64,000 nucleotides of DNA from Lycocorax pyrrhopterus obiensis (lineage: Eukaryota > Chordata > Aves > Passeriformes > Paradisaeidae): the NCBI GenBank assembly GCA_014706295.1, contig JACSVZ010000001.1, positions 115,269,111 through 115,333,110 on the forward strand, written 5' to 3'. Shown one piece after another: positions 34,131 to 45,850 of this stretch. A model generated the notes under the pieces. The model made no database searches, was not told the origin of the DNA, and was given only the letters and a program-made list of their open reading frames with translations. Within the stretch, counting starts at the first letter, position 1; every line of letters starts with the position of its first letter. A program made the position numbers and the translations under genes.

Positions 34131-36169
34131 CCCTGCAGAGATACCCTGCTATACTGTGGAAGAAGGTTTGGCAGGTGGTAAAGGACTGCTAAAGATAGGT
34201 AGGGGCTGAGGAAACTAAAGCCCTTACAAATGACTGGCTCTGAATTCCATGTAGAGACCAGCGCACCACGGTCACGTTTATAAGGAAGGCAAGTTTAAGG
34301 TGACGATATTTTGTTCCAAGAAACTTGGGTGTTTCACAACAAAATCTGCAAGATGCCTGTGGTTCACTAGGAAAATACAAACTCAATCTCACACAAATTA
34401 GTTCAGGACTCCTTTTTTCAGTGACCTGCTGCATTTAACTTTTACATAGATGGGATGCTGGGGAACAGAACTACTCAGGTGCAAGGTACAAACAGGATGA
34501 TAAGGCCTTGAGCTGGATTTTTTCCTCATCTTGGTGATTGTGTTACTTGACGTAAGAGAGACAGGTGAGGGGATGGTTGGGTTTTCTCCCTGTATAGTTT
34601 GTATATCACCTCTTTTTGCAAACCTGGCCCTGGAGGCAGGAATGTGCGCAAAGCATTCTTAAGATCTGACTACCAAATTGGCTACTTGTGGTCACAGGCA
34701 GGTGAGCAAGGAGGACAACACTGTGAGGACAGGGAAAAGAACAGGGCTTTTTTTTTTTTTTTTTTTTTCCCCTCCCTTTTTTCCATTTTTCTTTGTTTGT
34801 TTGTTTTTTTCTTTTTGTTTCCTGCAAGGGTGATTTTAAGAGTTCTGTGCAGGACTCTTATAGCTCAGTGATGAACTGCATCCACATTGCTTCAGTCCTT
34901 ACTGTGAATACATGTAAACTGTCCTCGGGTGTCCACGTGGATGTGATCTTCCCTTTATCCCCTCAGAGTTAAGCCTGTGACACTTCATTGCAGCAGATGA
35001 TTATCGATGCTGCAGCAGATCTTCTCTTCCCCCAGCTGGCAAGGAGGAACACATCCATGGCTTGGGGCTCCAATGGGCCAGAAGAATCGGAGACCAAGAT
35101 CCAGAAAGATGGACTCACGTGGACTGTGTGCATGCCATGCCTTTAAAATGCAGGACAGCTATTCTCCATGGGGAATGAAGGTTACTTTAAGCCCCTGGCC
35201 CAGGTGTTGATGTTCTCCCACATCCTTGCACAGAGGAGTGAATTTACGGATGGGTGAATGTCACAGCGTTCTCGGTTGAGAGCTTTGTTGAGAGTGTGTG
35301 TAGTGTCTGTTATTAGAATGTATTTCTTTAGCTGTCAAGTGACTTCCTCGTTTTGTAACTGAGTTAGCTCCTGTCAGAACTGTCACACAGCTGTATTTTA
35401 TGTCTGGTACAAAGATAGATCAGTAAAAATTGAGCCATGCAATTATTTTGTGCCTTTTTAACTTCCCCTTTTTCATCTTCCAGTGATCTAAGATCTGTAA
35501 TTGTTGGCTGTTCAGTACTATATTACTGTGTACTGGGTGGTACAAGACATCAGGTGTTGTATTTTTATACAGCTATTTTGGTATTGCAAACTTGAAATGT
35601 TTCTTCAAATTCATTCTTTCCTGTAAGCCATAGACTGCACAATACAAAGCTAATTTGCCGTACTTAAAATCCAAGTGAAGGCTGTGGGAACTTCTTCCAG
35701 CCAGCTCCAAGTGTTTGTGTCACTGTTTCTTTTTCCCAGATTGGATTTGTAATCATGGGTAAATGCAGACATATGACCGAAGTTAATTTATCCTGATCTG
35801 TGAAACTTACCTCAGAAGTAATTTGAATTAATGTCTTTTAGATTTTTAAATTGTGTGGCAAAGAGATGATGTCAGCATTGTGCCAGAGAAACTTTCCTAA
35901 TGATAGAAAAGAGGAGTAGCATCTGTTCCTCCAGCTGAGAATTTCCTGATGGCATTAATGCAAGCTGAACAGCAATATTAACTCTTTCATCTTCGTTTAA
36001 GTGTGCAACTTCTTTTGGATTTGATACTCTATTTATAGCTTTGGCGCAAGGTTGAACACACTTATCACGCCTCGTTGGTTACACATTTTACCCTCAGAAA
36101 GATTAAGAGTCTCTTTCTTATTGATTCCTAAGCTGAGCAATTTCATTTTTGGTTTTTGTACCTTGACCT
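34131..36169. other. Unique noncoding DNA with poly-T
   Basis: Holds a 21-base T run (34748-34768) followed by TTTG repeats. 34640-34701 is a 62-bp open segment between 'ccctggaggcag' and a good donor (GCAG|GTGAGC), a weak exon candidate. The block 35930-36110 is balanced and repeat-free. Nothing else identified. Confidence 0.45.
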
Positions 36170-36290
36170 CTAACCCTGGGATCCATTAGGACCCCATGCC
36201 AGCAAGGTGTAGACACATCAACTACGCAGGGAAAGAAGCAAAAAGACACTGTCTACAGCAAGAGATGCATTAATAGATTGAACTCAAACA
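36170..36290. mobile_element. Possible ancient L3/CR1-like repeat relic
   Basis: The motif 'gaccccatgccagcaaggtg' followed by 'tagacacat' and, 20 bases on, 'gcaaaaagacactgtctaca' resembles the old amniote repeat signature 'gaccccattgtgctaggcgctgtacaaacac...aaaagacagtccctgcc'. The alignment is short and by eye. Orientation and family are uncertain. Confidence 0.33.
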
Positions 36291-38225
36291 TAGAAAAGGC
36301 AATTTTTTTCCTGCTGGGAAGCAGAATCCACAGGAGAGTCATCTCAGGCTAAAGAACATGATATGAAAATCAATAAAGGCCCGATTGTGCTGGTGATGTG
36401 TCCGGGAAGTGTCATTTTATATCTTGTTAGTGGATAGCCAAAGGAAGTTAGAGCTACTTTGCCCATAATAACTGGATAAATCCTTTCATCAGCGGACTAT
36501 TTTGCTATTCAAAGGAAAAGTGAAAAATGGTGGAGAGGCTGGTTTAGATACGATGACACTGAAAGAAGACCATGGCTGTTGAGGGTGTTTGGTTGTTTTG
36601 TTAGGCTGATACTGTTTCCAGAACTGCCTTCCAGAGCTGTTTTTAAATCAGAGATATAAAAGAGTAATTAAAAATAGAAGGCTTTTTTTCTGCCTGTTTG
36701 ATTGGAAGAAAACTCTGAGCTTGACAGTTTTACTGTATTAATGCTCCAGACAAACTGTAAACACCATTTACTTTAGTGCAGTGGATGAAGGAGTTATGGT
36801 TCTTGGTTAAGTTTCTCTCTATTATTAATGCTGTAGGCTGGATAAACTCAAATGATGGCAGTGATAACTGCACACAGCCCTTGATATAGTTGTGGCCTTG
36901 CAAAATTAGCGTGGAATGTGGTAATATTATTATAGAAGATTCAATTAAGTTATTGATTAAAAACCCCATATATCTGGCAGAAGGAAGAACATGAGTTAGG
37001 AAAGAAAAAGGAAGAGTTATTGTGTGTACTGCAACTTGTTTTTTCAGTTTCTTTCTGGGAGAAATTCTCCTTTTTTTTTGCAAAACTCTCTCCTACTGAA
37101 TGAGTTTTGTGATCTTTTTGTTTTTCTTGGTCCTTTCCTTTTACGTTTTAACTTACTCAGTTTCTCAATGAAACCAGGGGGTTCACAACTGGTATGGGTT
37201 CTTGGACAATTTTCTTGCAAAATTTAGCCTCTCCATCTCTCCAATGTACACTCATTGCTAGCTGTCCCAGCACTCCCACACGTTATTTATTTTCTTACTA
37301 TTAAAGTATCCTTAATAATTTGAATGATGACAATCCTACTGAAAAAAAAGGACATAACACGAGTGCAAGTCTTGGTGGCTACAGAAGGTTTTGCTTTACT
37401 GGAATTTGACCTCCTGTTGTTGATGGGGTGAAATATAAAGACAATTAGTACCACCATTGTTTTGGGGTTTTTTTTAGAGGCAGCAGAAGGCTTGATAATA
37501 AAACAAAGGCCTGACTAATAGTGATTGATGTAGTATAAACACACAAAAGTTCAAAAGATAAACCTCCCCCCAACAGGTTTGAATGTATTTTTTCAGCCTT
37601 TAGGAGTGGTATCATCAGTACAGCATGGGTGGCTTTTGCTACCTACCTGTGGTCTTGCAAGAGTTGTGGTTCCATGACTGCCCCTGGCAGTGTGAAACCT
37701 CTGTAACCTTTAGATGTGACCTCCCAAAAAGTGTGGTTACCGTGTTCTGTAACTCCTGCTATTCTGCTATCTCTGTAAATATCAATTTGAGGAACTTGTC
37801 AGGTCTGTGGGAAAGATGGGAAGACATTTCCTTGCATGTTCCTCTTCACTACAGCTGCAGGCCTGTATATGTGTATTTTTCACCTGTGTCCACACATGTG
37901 CAAAATTTCTGGTTTCTTACTGGACGGGTCAGAGGTTACCTCTATGATACAGAATACTTTTCCCACTTTTGCTCTTCTGTCTCGTCTCTTTCACACAAAT
38001 TCATTTCAACAATAGACTTCACTGAACATCTGCTATTACATTTCTGTTCTTAATTTAAATGACTGTCTTAAATCTCATTAATTTGAATAATGCATTCTAT
38101 TAAAATTGGACTCTAAATTCAGAGCTATCTGTGCTACGTCAGCTTCCTTATTTCCTCCTTAACCTTACTCATTGAAGGAAAATAGCTGGAACGGTACTTT
38201 GGATACTTCTTTAGAGAATACTTTC
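36291..38225. other. Unique noncoding DNA
   Basis: AT-rich with no recognised element. A 142-codon + strand open frame (37625-38053) shows no domain or splice support and is taken as chance. Confidence 0.5.
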
Positions 38226-38784
38226 TGTTATGGTTGATTGTGCTTGGTTGAACCCAGTTGTCAGCTAAGCCATCATCACCAAGTTGCTCACTCACTTCCC
38301 CCTCTCAGCAGTATGTGGGAGAGAATAAGGAAAAATTTAGGAAATTGTCAGGCTAAAGATAGTTAGTAAGTGAGGGGAAAGAGAGAAACAAACCAGAAAA
38401 GCCCAGAAGTGGTGCAAGGCCATCAGCACTTCCCACCAGCAGCCTGATGTCCAGCCAGTCTCTGAGCCGTAGCTACCTCCCAAAGCTGCCTTCTGCTTAG
38501 GTTTTTTATTGTTGACTATGACATTACATCTATGCAATATTCCTTTGGCCAGTTGAGGTCAGCAGTCTTGGTTGTGCCCCATCCCAACTTCTCGCCCACC
38601 CCATGGCCTGTTTGCTGGGAGAGAGACTGTGGAGGAAAAAAACAACCTTCATATTGTGCAGGTACTTCTTAGCAGGAGCCAAAACACGGGTGTGTTCTCA
38701 GCACTACCTCAATCAGAAATTCAAAACACAGCAGCACAGGCACTGCTATGAAGAAAACTAACCCCATCTCAGATAGACCCAGTA
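38226..38784 (-). mobile_element. Avian endogenous retrovirus LTR, reverse orientation
   Basis: The + strand shows the reverse complement of a very common avian LTR: 'gttgaacccagttgtcagct', 'gttgctcactcacttccccc', 'gtatgtgggagagaataagg', 'ttcctttggccagttgaggt' with 'cagcagtcttggttgtgccc', 'acttcttagcaggagccaaa' and 'gaaaactaaccccatctcag'. On the - strand it would start near TACTGGGTCTATCTGAG and end ...AACCATAACA, keeping the CA end. It is about 560 bp and diverged. The promoter part ('gacattacatctatgcaata') has lost its usual 'atgacgtcat' palindrome. No retroviral genes flank it, so it is a solo LTR. A shorter copy of the same family lies at 55769-55895 on the + strand. Confidence 0.85.
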
Positions 38785-41178
38785 AATTGGTGCAATTGCC
38801 AGATTGCATTTGGACTTTCTGAACTTCGTTTATTTTTTCCATCAGCACATCTGCCCCCCATGACAGTGGTGTTCGTAGGCTTTAGCTATGGAAGCCAAGT
38901 TCATGCAAGTTTATTTTAGGAAGGGGATGTGTCCCCTTCTCACTCCCTTCCCTCATCATCTGGGCCTGTGAAGGAAAGAATGTCCTAGCCCAAGCTGCTG
39001 AGCTAAAGTTTAGGTGTGTTTGCAAGGTTTTAGGGTGGGTAGATGAAATGAAGTACAGGACTTGTTTTCTTTTAACCTTATGATAATTGGAGGATGGTAT
39101 CTGCCTGTGGAGCTTCACAATGCAGATTTTAATGTAGAGTAGGTCTACGAGTTTCAGATTCAAAAATGTAGCTCATTACACTTTAGCTGGACAAATTACT
39201 ATAATAATCCCTCTTCTAATGTGAACTGAAGTATTTTATATTGGTTCCCAGTCATTTTAAAAAGTGGTTTGAACATCCTTATCAGGAAAAAAAAAAACCC
39301 CCACACAAAAGGCTCACTGTGAAGAGAACCTGACCAGGAAAGATGTTAAATACAGTACCAGGCAATTTTGTAGCGTCTCACACATTTCTGGTGGCCCGGC
39401 GTTTGAGAGGGTTACAAAATACAGCATTGCTGAAGTTATTTGTGAGAAGTTAGATTCTTTTCTTGAATTCAAAAAGAATCTGTCAACTATAGTGCTTAAT
39501 AAGGAATTTGGCATGTTTTTAATGGACGGATTTTAGAATGCTTCTTTTTTTTTCAAATTCATTATACTTGTACTCAAGACGTAAGAGTGGTTGTAGTGGT
39601 ATGTGTTCCCTTAAAATTTGGGTGGAACTCTCAACTGTAAGATAAATATTCTTTTAAGTATGCCTCGGTGCTATTTGCACATTTGTAGTAGGAGACATTC
39701 AGAAATATTTGTCTTGTTTAATAAAACATAATGGACCTCCCACTGCCTTGTGCAGGAAGCATTAGTCCGGCAGATTTTCCTGATACTGAAACAGTGCAAA
39801 GTGCATCATGCACACTGTACCTTAGAGCATTAAAAATCCTTAGTGACCTGCAGAAGGCTGTCTTTGTGGCCTGCACAAACAAGGGATTTTACTTTAGCTC
39901 TGAGATTGCAACATGTTCACAGTGGTTCTTTTAATTGTGGTACGTTATGTAGTCCTAAGTGCGTTTGAAAAGAAAAGTAACATGAGAATCAGGTATCTTT
40001 CATGTCCTGGTGTGCCTAACAGCTGTACAACTTTCCTTCCTCATTATAAAATTTTAGTGCAGGTCAGGGTATGTCAAGGGACCAGTGGGATGGGCAGTCT
40101 TTCCCATTTTACCTCTAGGATTCAAAGCCAGCCAAATCATTAGCAGTTGCAAGTTGTTACCACCTGGTGGCTGAGCGCTCTATGTAAAATTAATTTGGTA
40201 GTCTCAGCCCAGTTCTGAGTAAAACACGTTTCCACCTTACAAATATGATGAAACCTGGCACTAATTGGCACCTTTACTGGCAGCCTCATCAGAGGTGCCA
40301 AAATAACTGCAATCTTTCTTTGCTTCTGCTGGTGGTCCCCCCAGGTCAGCAGTGGAGTAGAGTTGATGGGGCAGGATGGAGAAGACGGCACAGCTGCTGC
40401 CCTCGCTGTTTTGTGGACTAGGTCTGCAAAGTTGTCAGTCTGGTGCACTTCTCGTGCCAATCTACCTAGAGTTATCAGGGTTTTTCCACCACTGTCGGTG
40501 CACTTTTAGCAGTGTGTTGGCTGAAACTCCAAAATCCTTTTTGCCATCTGTGTGGTTGATGCAGTGATAGCAGAATAGCTAAGTGGTTCAGGTGTGGGTT
40601 TCTATGGAATATTTAGGAACTCAGAGGTGCAGCCGGTGTAGGCAGAGCACACTGCTGACAGGTAGCTATTAATCACTTTTAGCCACTCTTTTCACTGCCA
40701 GCTGCTTTGTAAATGAGGATTGGCATGTGGTAGATGAGTACTTCCTCATTATGCAAAATGACAGGAGTTTGTACCTTGTTTTCTGTGCTAGTAACCCTGT
40801 AAATGTCACCAACCCCCAACAGAGATCATAGATTTCAAAACGAGGCAGTCTTTTAATGTATGTAGTGCCAGGAAGTCTACAGGTTTGGGGAAAATAATGA
40901 TAGGGAGTAATAAAAGAGTTTTAAAGGAAAATTCTTTCATGTTACCCATTTTTGTGAGTGACTGCATGGTGAGTAATTGGTTTTTCATTCTTGGCAATGA
41001 AGATTGAAGCAGGAGACAGTAGCTTTCAAGACTGAAATAAATTAATAAAACCAGGTCACTTTTTGCTTCTGATTTTCTAAGAGTCCTCATATTCATCATA
41101 CCAAGTCTTTCCTCTTCTTGCTTGTTGTATAATGTATTTAAACCCTGTTGGTATGCACTAGCCAAACTCTCACTCAAG
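38785..41178. other. Unique noncoding DNA
   Basis: AT-rich sequence with an A11 run near 39287 and T runs near 39545. No transposable element or exon could be supported. Open frames up to 137 codons (40806-41219, - strand) have no supporting features. Confidence 0.5.
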
Positions 41179-41202
41179 ACCAGGATCCACACCAGGATCC
41201 AA
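41179..41202. repeat. Short tandem duplication, 12-bp unit x2
   Basis: 'accaggatccac' is followed directly by 'accaggatccaa', one mismatch at the last base. It is a simple local duplication next to the TATA-bearing block. Confidence 0.85.
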
Positions 41203-41239
41203 TTATTAATTAAGACCACCTCAACCTAAAGTACGCATT

Positions 41240-41480
41240 AACTTCCTACAAACAGCTGTGGCTGCAGGGCGGGCACAAGCCCTATAAATCAAGCCCAGGG
41301 AGGAGCTGAAGGTGGTTGTTCCTGGTTGCTGTGTATTGCTGGAGCTCTGCTCTGAGAAATTATAATCAAAGAATCAGAAGACTGCAAGCTCCGGCACACT
41401 TGCTGATCCTCTGACCTTCCCAATGTCCACTGAGGTACAACCCATATAAATGTGGCAATTAATAAAGGTGGAAAGCAATG
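41240..41480 (+). other. TATA-bearing block, possibly LTR-derived
   Basis: 'gggcacaagccctataaatc' carries a TATA-like motif. It is followed by 'gaggagctgaaggtggttgt', 'gtattgctggagctctgctc', 'tataatcaaagaatcagaag' and 'tgtggcaattaataaaggtg'. This order (TATA box, short leader, then a unique block) resembles the R-U5 side of avian retroviral LTRs. I cannot name a family, and no TG...CA ends are evident. The alternative is plain unique DNA. Confidence 0.3.
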
Positions 41481-44400
41481 CAGTGGGATAGGACTTATTA
41501 TGATGGAGAAAGTAATTTAATAACTCCTTAACTGGCTTTCTGTAATGTAACAGACAGTAATGAAAAGCCAGGTAGTGTTGCCAAAAAAATGTTACTTTGG
41601 TTGCCACGGTTATAATCCTTTCTAATTATAGATGTGGAGGTCAAATTCAAAGCACTCTGATCATTCTCAGCTCTCTCAAGTAAAAGTGTGACTTTTTTTC
41701 TTATTATTGGCATAAGATCAATTAATACCAATTAAATGTTAAGTATTTATCTCAGACAGCAAATGGTGCATCATGTTTCCATTCTTGTCAAAGCCTAGGG
41801 CTAGATCCTCAGAGGAACAAAATATCTATTCATTAAAGATCAAGCAGTACAATAAGAAGAATTCTTCTGACCTTTTCTTGTATTCAAGAAAAAATAATCT
41901 AGCACTGCGATGCTAATTCACTTAGCTGTATGTATTACAAATACTAAAAGATTGTGTTTGCATTTTATGCTAAGAACATAAGGGCACATCTCTGGCACCA
42001 TTCATCTGCCATTCTCAAAAGAATTCGGGGGTTTTCTTAGGCAAACATTAAGAATTGTCTGTCTTTTGTTTTAAATCCTCCAGGTCTACAGAATTCAGCA
42101 AACCTACCTAGACCTGTGAGAACAGTGGCTCCTAAGTGTCATTATCTTTAAAATTAATAAACCAAAGTAAGTGGAAAAAGTTTAGACTGCTGATGTGTGA
42201 AGTAATAAGAAATGCCTCTTCTCATCCAAAGCATCATTTGTCTTTGTTAAATATTGCACTGGTATCTCAGACTGAAGCCTCAGTTCTGTGCTTTGCTAAA
42301 TCAAAGGCATGATGACTCCATAAAGGTTATTGTTTTTGGCAATAACTTTTTAATAGCAGAATTACTCTTTTTTGCTCCTTGCAGCTCTCTTGTTGTAAAA
42401 TATTTCCATCCTGATTTAGCTCACCTCAAATCACAACTTGTTTCATCCTCAGAGTATGCTTTCTGCCAAGATAATGAATTGTAGCAGCTTTTCATATCGA
42501 AAGAATGAGCAAAATGCAAAAGAAAACTCAGGATGATACGGTTCTGTTTATACCTGGCATTATTTTAACTTCTCAGAGCTGGATGAATCTGAAAATGTTA
42601 TACTTCGTTTAATGTGTACCCATCAACCCTGCATTACGCAGCTCGATCAAATCTTATTTTTCTGATTGAGAGCTATTAAACAAGTACCCAGAATTTGCTA
42701 ATTTTATGTTGATTAGGGTAAAAAGCAATGCAGGGGGATTGTTGTGATGGACAGAGGGAGTGGTGGTGACCTCCTGGTGACGTGCGCGGGACAGGCCTGT
42801 GGTGGCCATGTCACTGTCACTTGCAGGGCACATGATTGGCTCGTGAATGCACTGTGGCTACACGCTGGGTGTGCAGTGTGTGTGTGTTTGGCTTGGGGTT
42901 TGTCCATTTTGTTGGGTTTTTCCCTTGTACTGCATAGGTTTTGTGCCTGGCTTTGTCCCTCATGTGGATTCACCCATCTTAACCAGGCTTTCCCTTTTCA
43001 CTCAGGGAAGCCTTTCTGGTCTCACTGACTCAGAGTGCTGCATGTCGAGTGCAAAGTAGGGCAGAGACAGACAGAGGCTTTTAAGCCCTGGGCTGCTGCT
43101 AAAGCCCACAGTATTACTTGGTGCACCTGCAGTGCTTGGATCTTCACTATAAAAGGAGCTTCTTCTGAGGGAATGAAAATGCAGCTCACATTCCTCATAA
43201 AAGAGAGGGGGACCTGACATGGTAAAAACATGAGCATTTTCAAGAGTGCTCCAAGAGAAAGCACTGGCTTACAGTTTAGGCTTAGGGAACTTTGAAGAGA
43301 AAAGTTAAGTTAGAAAGTTGTACATAGTTAACATTGAAAGTGTTGATAAAGTGGTGTTTTAGAAGAGTGCTTGAACAGCTGATAAAGTGGAAGACCAGAC
43401 TTCCCATTATTTTCCCGCCTAAATTAGCAACTTCAGGCAACTGGAAGTTTTCCTTTCTCCCCAAATATTTTTTTAACAGTGATAAATTAATGATCTTGAA
43501 AATGAGTCAAATATTAGGGTACAGTCAGTGATAGAAAGTTTAATATAGAAGCAAAATGAAGAGGGTTAATCTTCGCATGCTTACATTTCCTTCTTTGTGA
43601 GAGGCTGAGCAGATATATTCCCAGGCTTGGATTCCCAGTACAGAAAGCTGCTAAGAGGACAAGTTATCATACACTGCAATGTAAGTTGCAGTTTCAAGTT
43701 CTGGGGTTTTCTTATTTAAAATCCTGTAGTATATTTCATACAGCAGGACTCAAAAAAGCGAGCTGAGAAATATGCAGTAGCCTTGCCCCAGTTTGCCAGG
43801 GCTGCTTCATGTGACTAAGAAGAAGAAAAAGAAAGGTTTACAAGATTGTGAGAATGGAAGCTGTAGTTCTCTGGCTGCAGATTGGCATGGAGGTGTCAAG
43901 ATTTGCTGCACGCATTCAACAAGGATCTCAGAAGATGTATCTTTTATAGGTCAGTCCTTTCATTCTTTTGCCCTCGAGGGACGAAAAGAGTATTTGGCTC
44001 GTAGTGGTATGGCAGTACTGTGGTAGAAGTTACATGGAGGTGAAAATTTGGGGGATAAAGTAACAAATAGATTAGTCCTTAAACTTACAGCACCTTCTTC
44101 ACTTAAGTGGCAGATGCTGCTCCTGGTTAACATCATAGCCTGAGTTAACACTGGCACTGAGTGCTGAATACATCAGGTTGTGGAGAAGTGCACTTTTGCT
44201 GAAAATTCACAGAGAATGGGAGACTTGTTAGCCTACATTTTTTAGCAAACCCATTCTTTTATCAGATACTCACTTGAATAGATTCTGTTGCATTTCTATT
44301 ATGTACAGAGCTGTGAAGAATGTTCAAATTAAATTTGGATAATGGGCACAGCTTCTATTTGTTGAAAACTTTAGTTGTAATGGAGAGAACTGTATAATGA

Positions 44401-45449
44401 AGAGAGAGGGATGTGGTTCACTGAAGACTTTTATCTGATGTCGTGGTGCAGGTCTTCTGAACAAAAAGGTATTTTTCACTGATACTTTACAAAGCTTATT
44501 AAAAGAGGAGTGAAATACCTCAGAAAAAGTGGATTTGAACCGCACCCATATCTACACATAGGCTCTTCCCTCCATGAAGTAATAGATTTGTTGTCTGAAA
44601 AATATACCACATTCTTTCAGTTAACTCATTTGAATATCATGTGTAAAGCACAGGTATGATGGTGGGGGCTCTTGGAAACCTCCTGCCTCTTTTGGGATTT
44701 GTTCCTTCTGGGAGTACTATTAAACCATCTGAAGGAATGTCTGGGTGCCATAAAATACCTGAAAAGCAAATTTCAGAACCCAGGATGCGGGTGGCTGTAC
44801 CCTGACGTTTCCATAAGCTCTTCATACAGGTGCTGGCAACAAGTGCAAACAAGAAAAAGAGAAGAGCTGCTAACAGAGACTGTTACATAAGCAGCTTGCA
44901 GAGGAATAAAGTACAGCCCCCTGCATGAACAGCTTGGTTGTCCTCATCCTGTTTCCTCAGCAAATTTGTGTGTGGAAGAGGGAGCTCTTCCTGAGTCTCT
45001 TCTCTCCTTTGTCCTTGTAGAGTCAGCCATGGTGACTCTGTATATCTGAGTACTTCATTTCACAGTCTTATGAAATGGTGCAGTAGTTTATTGTTGAGGG
45101 TTTTGTGACAGTGGTGCGCTTATAAATTTTTTACCTAACCAGGATGACACTTGGTGCAAGAGAGAGCTCTGTCTTCTTCAGCACCTTGATTTGGAGTGGA
45201 GCTGGGCTTCTCAGAGAAGATAGCCGGTTCCATCTGGGAAAATATTTTTTCCTTCTCACTGTCAGATCAGGCCGTGAGTCTGTTTTTATTGTTGCTCTTG
45301 TTTGGTTTGTTTTCCATTTTTTTCTTAACACTTGGAAGTCTGGTGGAGGAGATTGTTTTGCAGGGAATATTACTGTACTTGCTCAGATTCTATGCATTTT
45401 AACAGAGTCCACCATCCCAGCACTGACAGCAATCCTAGATATGAGCACA
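41481..45449. other. Unique noncoding DNA
   Basis: No recognised element. The block 42740-42990 is somewhat GC-richer, with a short (GT)n at about 42877-42888. A GA/AAG-rich patch lies at about 43817-43835. Open frames on both strands over 42.7-43.3 kb overlap one another and are not supported. Confidence 0.5.
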
Positions 45450-45850
45450 GACCAGGAGAAGAACTTACAGGGAGCAGCCTTGTGGAGAGGGACTTGGTGG
45501 TTCTAGTGGATAAAATACTTGGGGTTTATAAAAAAGAGGGAAAGTGACTCTTTACATGGACAGACAATGATAGGACAAGGGGGGAATGGTTTTAAGCTAA
45601 AAGAGGAGAGATTTAGATTAGATGTTACGAATAAATTCTTTACTCAGAGGGTGGTGAGGCACTGGAACAGTTTGCCCAGAGAAGTTGTGATGTCCCATCA
45701 CCCATCCTGGACCAGGTTAGACGAGGCCCTGGGCAACCTGATCTAGTGGGTGGCATCCTTGAGGGGGGAGTGGTGGTGGTGATGTGGTGTTGGAACTGGA
45801 TGATCTCTCAAGTCCCTTCCAACCCAAACCATTCTGACTCTATGATTTTT
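45450..45850 (+). mobile_element. CR1 LINE 3' fragment with internal deletion
   Basis: It opens with the ORF2-end block 'ggagcagccttgtggagagg' and 'gacttggtggttctagtgga'. It then jumps to the 3' UTR: 'gacaatgataggacaagggg', 'gaatggttttaagctaaaag', 'agatttagattagatgttac', 'gaggcactggaacagtttgc', 'ggaactggatgatctctcaa', 'gtcccttccaacccaaacca' and the end 'ttctgactctatgatt'. Several hundred bases that normally separate the two blocks are absent. The 75-codon open frame inside it is repeat sequence. Confidence 0.92.

Noticed and set aside
35816..35842. Strong donor-like GAG|GTAAGT on the - strand
   Set aside because: All frames leading to it contain stops or end in one, and no acceptor is near.
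37649..37704. Short - strand segment ending at CAG|GTAGGT
   Set aside because: Upstream acceptor lacks a pyrimidine tract; only 54 bp and no context.
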